A DNA stretch of 64,000 nt, taken from positions 558,001 to 622,000 of the forward strand of contig NZ_RAPY01000001.1 in NCBI RefSeq assembly GCF_003610355.1, in the 5' to 3' direction. The stretch comes from Sphingobacterium detergens. Its GTDB lineage: Bacteria > Bacteroidota > Bacteroidia > Sphingobacteriales > Sphingobacteriaceae. The notes below the pieces were generated by a model. The model did not search any database. It worked only from the letters and a program-made list of their open reading frames with translations, and was not told the origin of the DNA. The position numbers and the translations under genes were made by a program. Shown in pieces: positions 62,514 through 64,000 of this stretch. Position 1 is the first letter of the stretch. Every line of letters starts with the position of its first letter.

Positions 62514-63476
62514 TCAATTTTCTTCATATGCACTCGCTGTATTTAATAGGGACATTTCTTCTGTTGACAAATTTATTTTGGTTGCCCTAGTTAGTTCCTC
62601 AAGTTGTTGCAAGGAGGTAGCACTTACAATGGGAGCAGTGACAGAAGGTCGATGAAGAATCCAAGCAAGTGCAATTGTTGGCATAGCGACTTGGTGATTG
62701 TGTGCTACTTGAGCTAAAGCGTCCAGAATACGAAGCCCGCGGGTATCAAATCTGCCTTTTAAGGCGTCAGATCGTTTTGCATCTTTAATGTCATCTATCG
62801 ATCTATACTTGCCTGAGAGAAATCCGCTTGCAAGAGAGTAATAGGTGATTACACCCAAGTGATTTTCGAGCGCGAGTTGCTCATAATCTTTCTCATATTT
62901 TGAACGGTCGTGCAAATTATACTCGGGCTGGATAGCAATATAGGCAGGGAGATTATGCTTCTCTGCGACAACTAATGATTCCTTTAGGCGTTCAGGGCTT
63001 AAATTAGACGCTCCAATCCATTTTACTTTACCGGCATGGACCAATTGCTGGTAAGCCTCAAGCGTTTCATCTATGGCTGTTGAAAGGTCATCGTGATGGG
63101 ACTGATAAAGATCTATTGTGTCTATTTGCAATCTCATGAGTGATTCGTCCACAGACTTGATAATATGTTCTTTTTTCAAATTGGGTTTGTCATTGCCGAG
63201 CCGACGTCCGCCCACTTTCGTTGCAATCTGAATTTTATCCCGCACATCCCGTTTACTGATCCATTTACCAATAATGGATTCGGATTCTGATCCTGTGTGA
63301 CCGGGCACCCAATGGGAGTAGTTGTTAGATGTGTCTATAAAACTAAAGCCCATATCGACAAATGCATCTAAAAGAGCAAATGACTGTTGCTCATCAATAG
63401 TCCAACCAAATACATTTCCACCAAAAACGATCGGTTTAAATTCAATTTCACTATTTCCTAACTTTACCTTTTCCAT
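62514..63476 (-). CDS. Aldo/keto reductase
   Basis: 320 residues, TIM barrel. Catalytic tetrad: D51-T-S-N-N-Y56 (D and Y), K near 87 (I-A-T-K-V-G-G), H near 117 (Y-Q-S-H-H). NADPH-binding end includes L-A-W-I-L-H-R-P near 265 and P-I-V-S-A-T-S. Resembles YajO/YghZ-type reductases (Shaker beta-like). Reduces aldehydes; substrate unknown. Confidence 0.88.
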   Translation of the reverse strand: MEKVKLGNSEIEFKPIVFGGNVFGWTIDEQQSFALLDAFVDMGFSFIDTSNNYSHWVPGHTGSESESIIGKWISKRDVRDKIQIATKVGGRRLGNDKPNLKKEHIIKSVDESLMRLQIDTIDLYQSHHDDLSTAIDETLEAYQQLVHAGKVKWIGASNLSPERLKESLVVAEKHNLPAYIAIQPEYNLHDRSKYEKDYEQLALENHLGVITYYSLASGFLSGKYRSIDDIKDAKRSDALKGRFDTRGLRILDALAQVAHNHQVAMPTIALAWILHRPSVTAPIVSATSLQQLEELTRATKINLSTEEMSLLNTASAYEEN

Positions 63477-63608
63477 GATTTGCCTAATATTTCCAGCTTA
63501 AAATTAAGAAAAAAATGCCAGTTAAGCCTTTGGAGAGGCATTGTAAATCGTTTTATAAAAAATTTCTAATTCATTTTCAGGTAGTTTAGGAAAAGAAACG
63601 GGAGATAG

Positions 63609-63639
63609 TTTGGAAAAATAAAAACTTTCCTTACTTTTG
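63609..63639 (+). promoter_or_regulatory. Promoter of tRNA-Leu
   Basis: TTTG (63609-63612), 19 bases, TACTTTTG (63632-63639); the tRNA starts 20 bases later. Confidence 0.8.
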
Positions 63640-63658
63640 CATCATCCCAAACGGATAT

Positions 63659-63738
63659 GCCCGGATGGCGGAATTGGTAGACGCGCTGGTCTCAAACACC
63701 AGTGGGAAACCGTGCCGGTTCGACTCCGGCTCCGGGTA
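63659..63738 (+). tRNA. tRNA-Leu (CAA)
   Basis: 80 bases, class II. Acceptor GCCCGGA / TCCGGGT with a G-T first pair, discriminator A73, CCA not encoded. Anticodon stem CTGGT/ACCAG, loop CTCAAAC, anticodon CAA. Variable arm TGGGAAACCG, T-arm with GGTTCGACTCC. A terminator hairpin follows directly. Confidence 0.96.
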
Positions 63739-63742
63739 CAAT

Positions 63743-63776
63743 AAAAAAGGCTTTTCAATTTGGAAAGCCTTTTTTT
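63743..63776 (+). terminator. Terminator of tRNA-Leu
   Basis: AAAAAAGGCTTT (63743-63754) and AAAGCCTTTTTT (63764-63775), loop of 9, T-run. Confidence 0.88.
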
Positions 63777-63944
63777 GTTTGTCACAGCCAGTACGGATCA
63801 TATCGGATTCTTGAGGCAATCATTCTATCGTTTCATTACGCTATAAATAGAGAATTCTGTATCTCTAACTTCATGGTGTTTCTGTTATGGTTGTAATTTT
63901 GTTGCTTTCCATCCTGATGTGGAGCGTTCAAACAATGTTCTGTC

Positions 63945-64000
63945 ATGAAAACGCTGTGTGCTAAATTGCAAAAATTCTATACGGATGGGCTTGATTCTAT
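63945..64000 (+). CDS. Start of a gene, possibly DUF4492
   Basis: An ATG at 63945 opens 18 codons to the window edge: MKTLCAKLQKFYTDGLDS. The pattern K-x-F-Y-x-D-G matches the start of DUF4492, a short membrane protein that stands before the cytochrome bd genes in Bacteroidota. Only the sequence beyond the window can settle this. Confidence 0.35.
   Translation, partial: MKTLCAKLQKFYTDGLDS

Overview
The window looks like chromosomal DNA of a Bacteroidota bacterium, most probably Sphingobacterium or a close relative in the Sphingobacteriaceae. Reasons: AT-rich sequence, almost no Shine-Dalgarno sites, promoters of the Bacteroidota type (TTTG, about 19-20 bases, then TAnnTTTG, clearest before both tRNA genes and the rsmD operon), DUF4369-type thioredoxin proteins, a DUF6157 protein, the DUF3822-rsmD-coaD order, a DPP4-like S9 peptidase, PL-type FtsX permeases without a linked ATPase, and many AraC/Crp-type regulators. 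I see no transposase, integrase, phage gene or CRISPR array.

Layout. 1-8 kb: the end of a P1B metal ATPase, a PAP2 phosphatase, an atypical short-chain dehydrogenase, a small multidrug exporter, two AraC-type regulators, a double SRPBCC protein and a DUF389 membrane protein. 8-15 kb: AraC/GyrI regulator, agmatine deiminase lipoprotein, ribB plus a siderophore-interacting flavoprotein and a Crp-like regulator, a TetA-like exporter, OsmC and DinB proteins. 15-20.5 kb: an FtsX-type permease behind a twin palindrome, a membrane protein, a TlpA-like thioredoxin, DedA. 20.5-28 kb: a gene-poor stretch with orphan hairpins, a stand-alone alpha-oxoamine synthase with a TetR regulator, a membrane phosphoesterase, glgC, and a 13-copy GATAA repeat. 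28-36 kb: EptA-like phosphoethanolamine transferase, RibD-like reductase, secreted phosphoesterase, M20 peptidase and AlkC DNA glycosylase. 36-42.6 kb: MarR / UvrA-like pair with one palindrome on each promoter, then CopA, a CopZ-like protein, a small lipoprotein and a TlpA lipoprotein. 42.6-48 kb: hydrolase and Crp-like regulator, CDF transporter, outer-membrane barrel, Gfo/Idh oxidoreductase and a Fur-like protein that stops after its DNA-binding domain. 48-64 kb: mostly housekeeping: tRNA-His, htpG, yqgE, pdxH-nuoC-nuoD, GT2-ruvB, S9 peptidase, RecD-like helicase, DUF3822-rsmD-coaD, aldo/keto reductase, tRNA-Leu.

Themes. A large part of the left two thirds is stress and envelope defence: metal export, drug export, alkylation repair (AlkC next to a MarR-controlled UvrA-like ATPase), peroxide and thiol proteins, and lipid A modification. 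The most interesting signals are regulatory DNA rather than a new multi-gene system: paired palindromes at helical-turn spacing before the FtsX permease and in the marR/uvrA divergent promoter, long inverted repeats before tetR and the SMR exporter, palindromes between a Crp-like gene and a hydrolase, and the (GATAA)13 tract. Odd genes are the dehydrogenase without its catalytic tyrosine, the truncated Fur protein with a matching frame after its stop, and an isolated nuoCD pair co-transcribed with pdxH. I found no clearly undescribed multi-gene machine.
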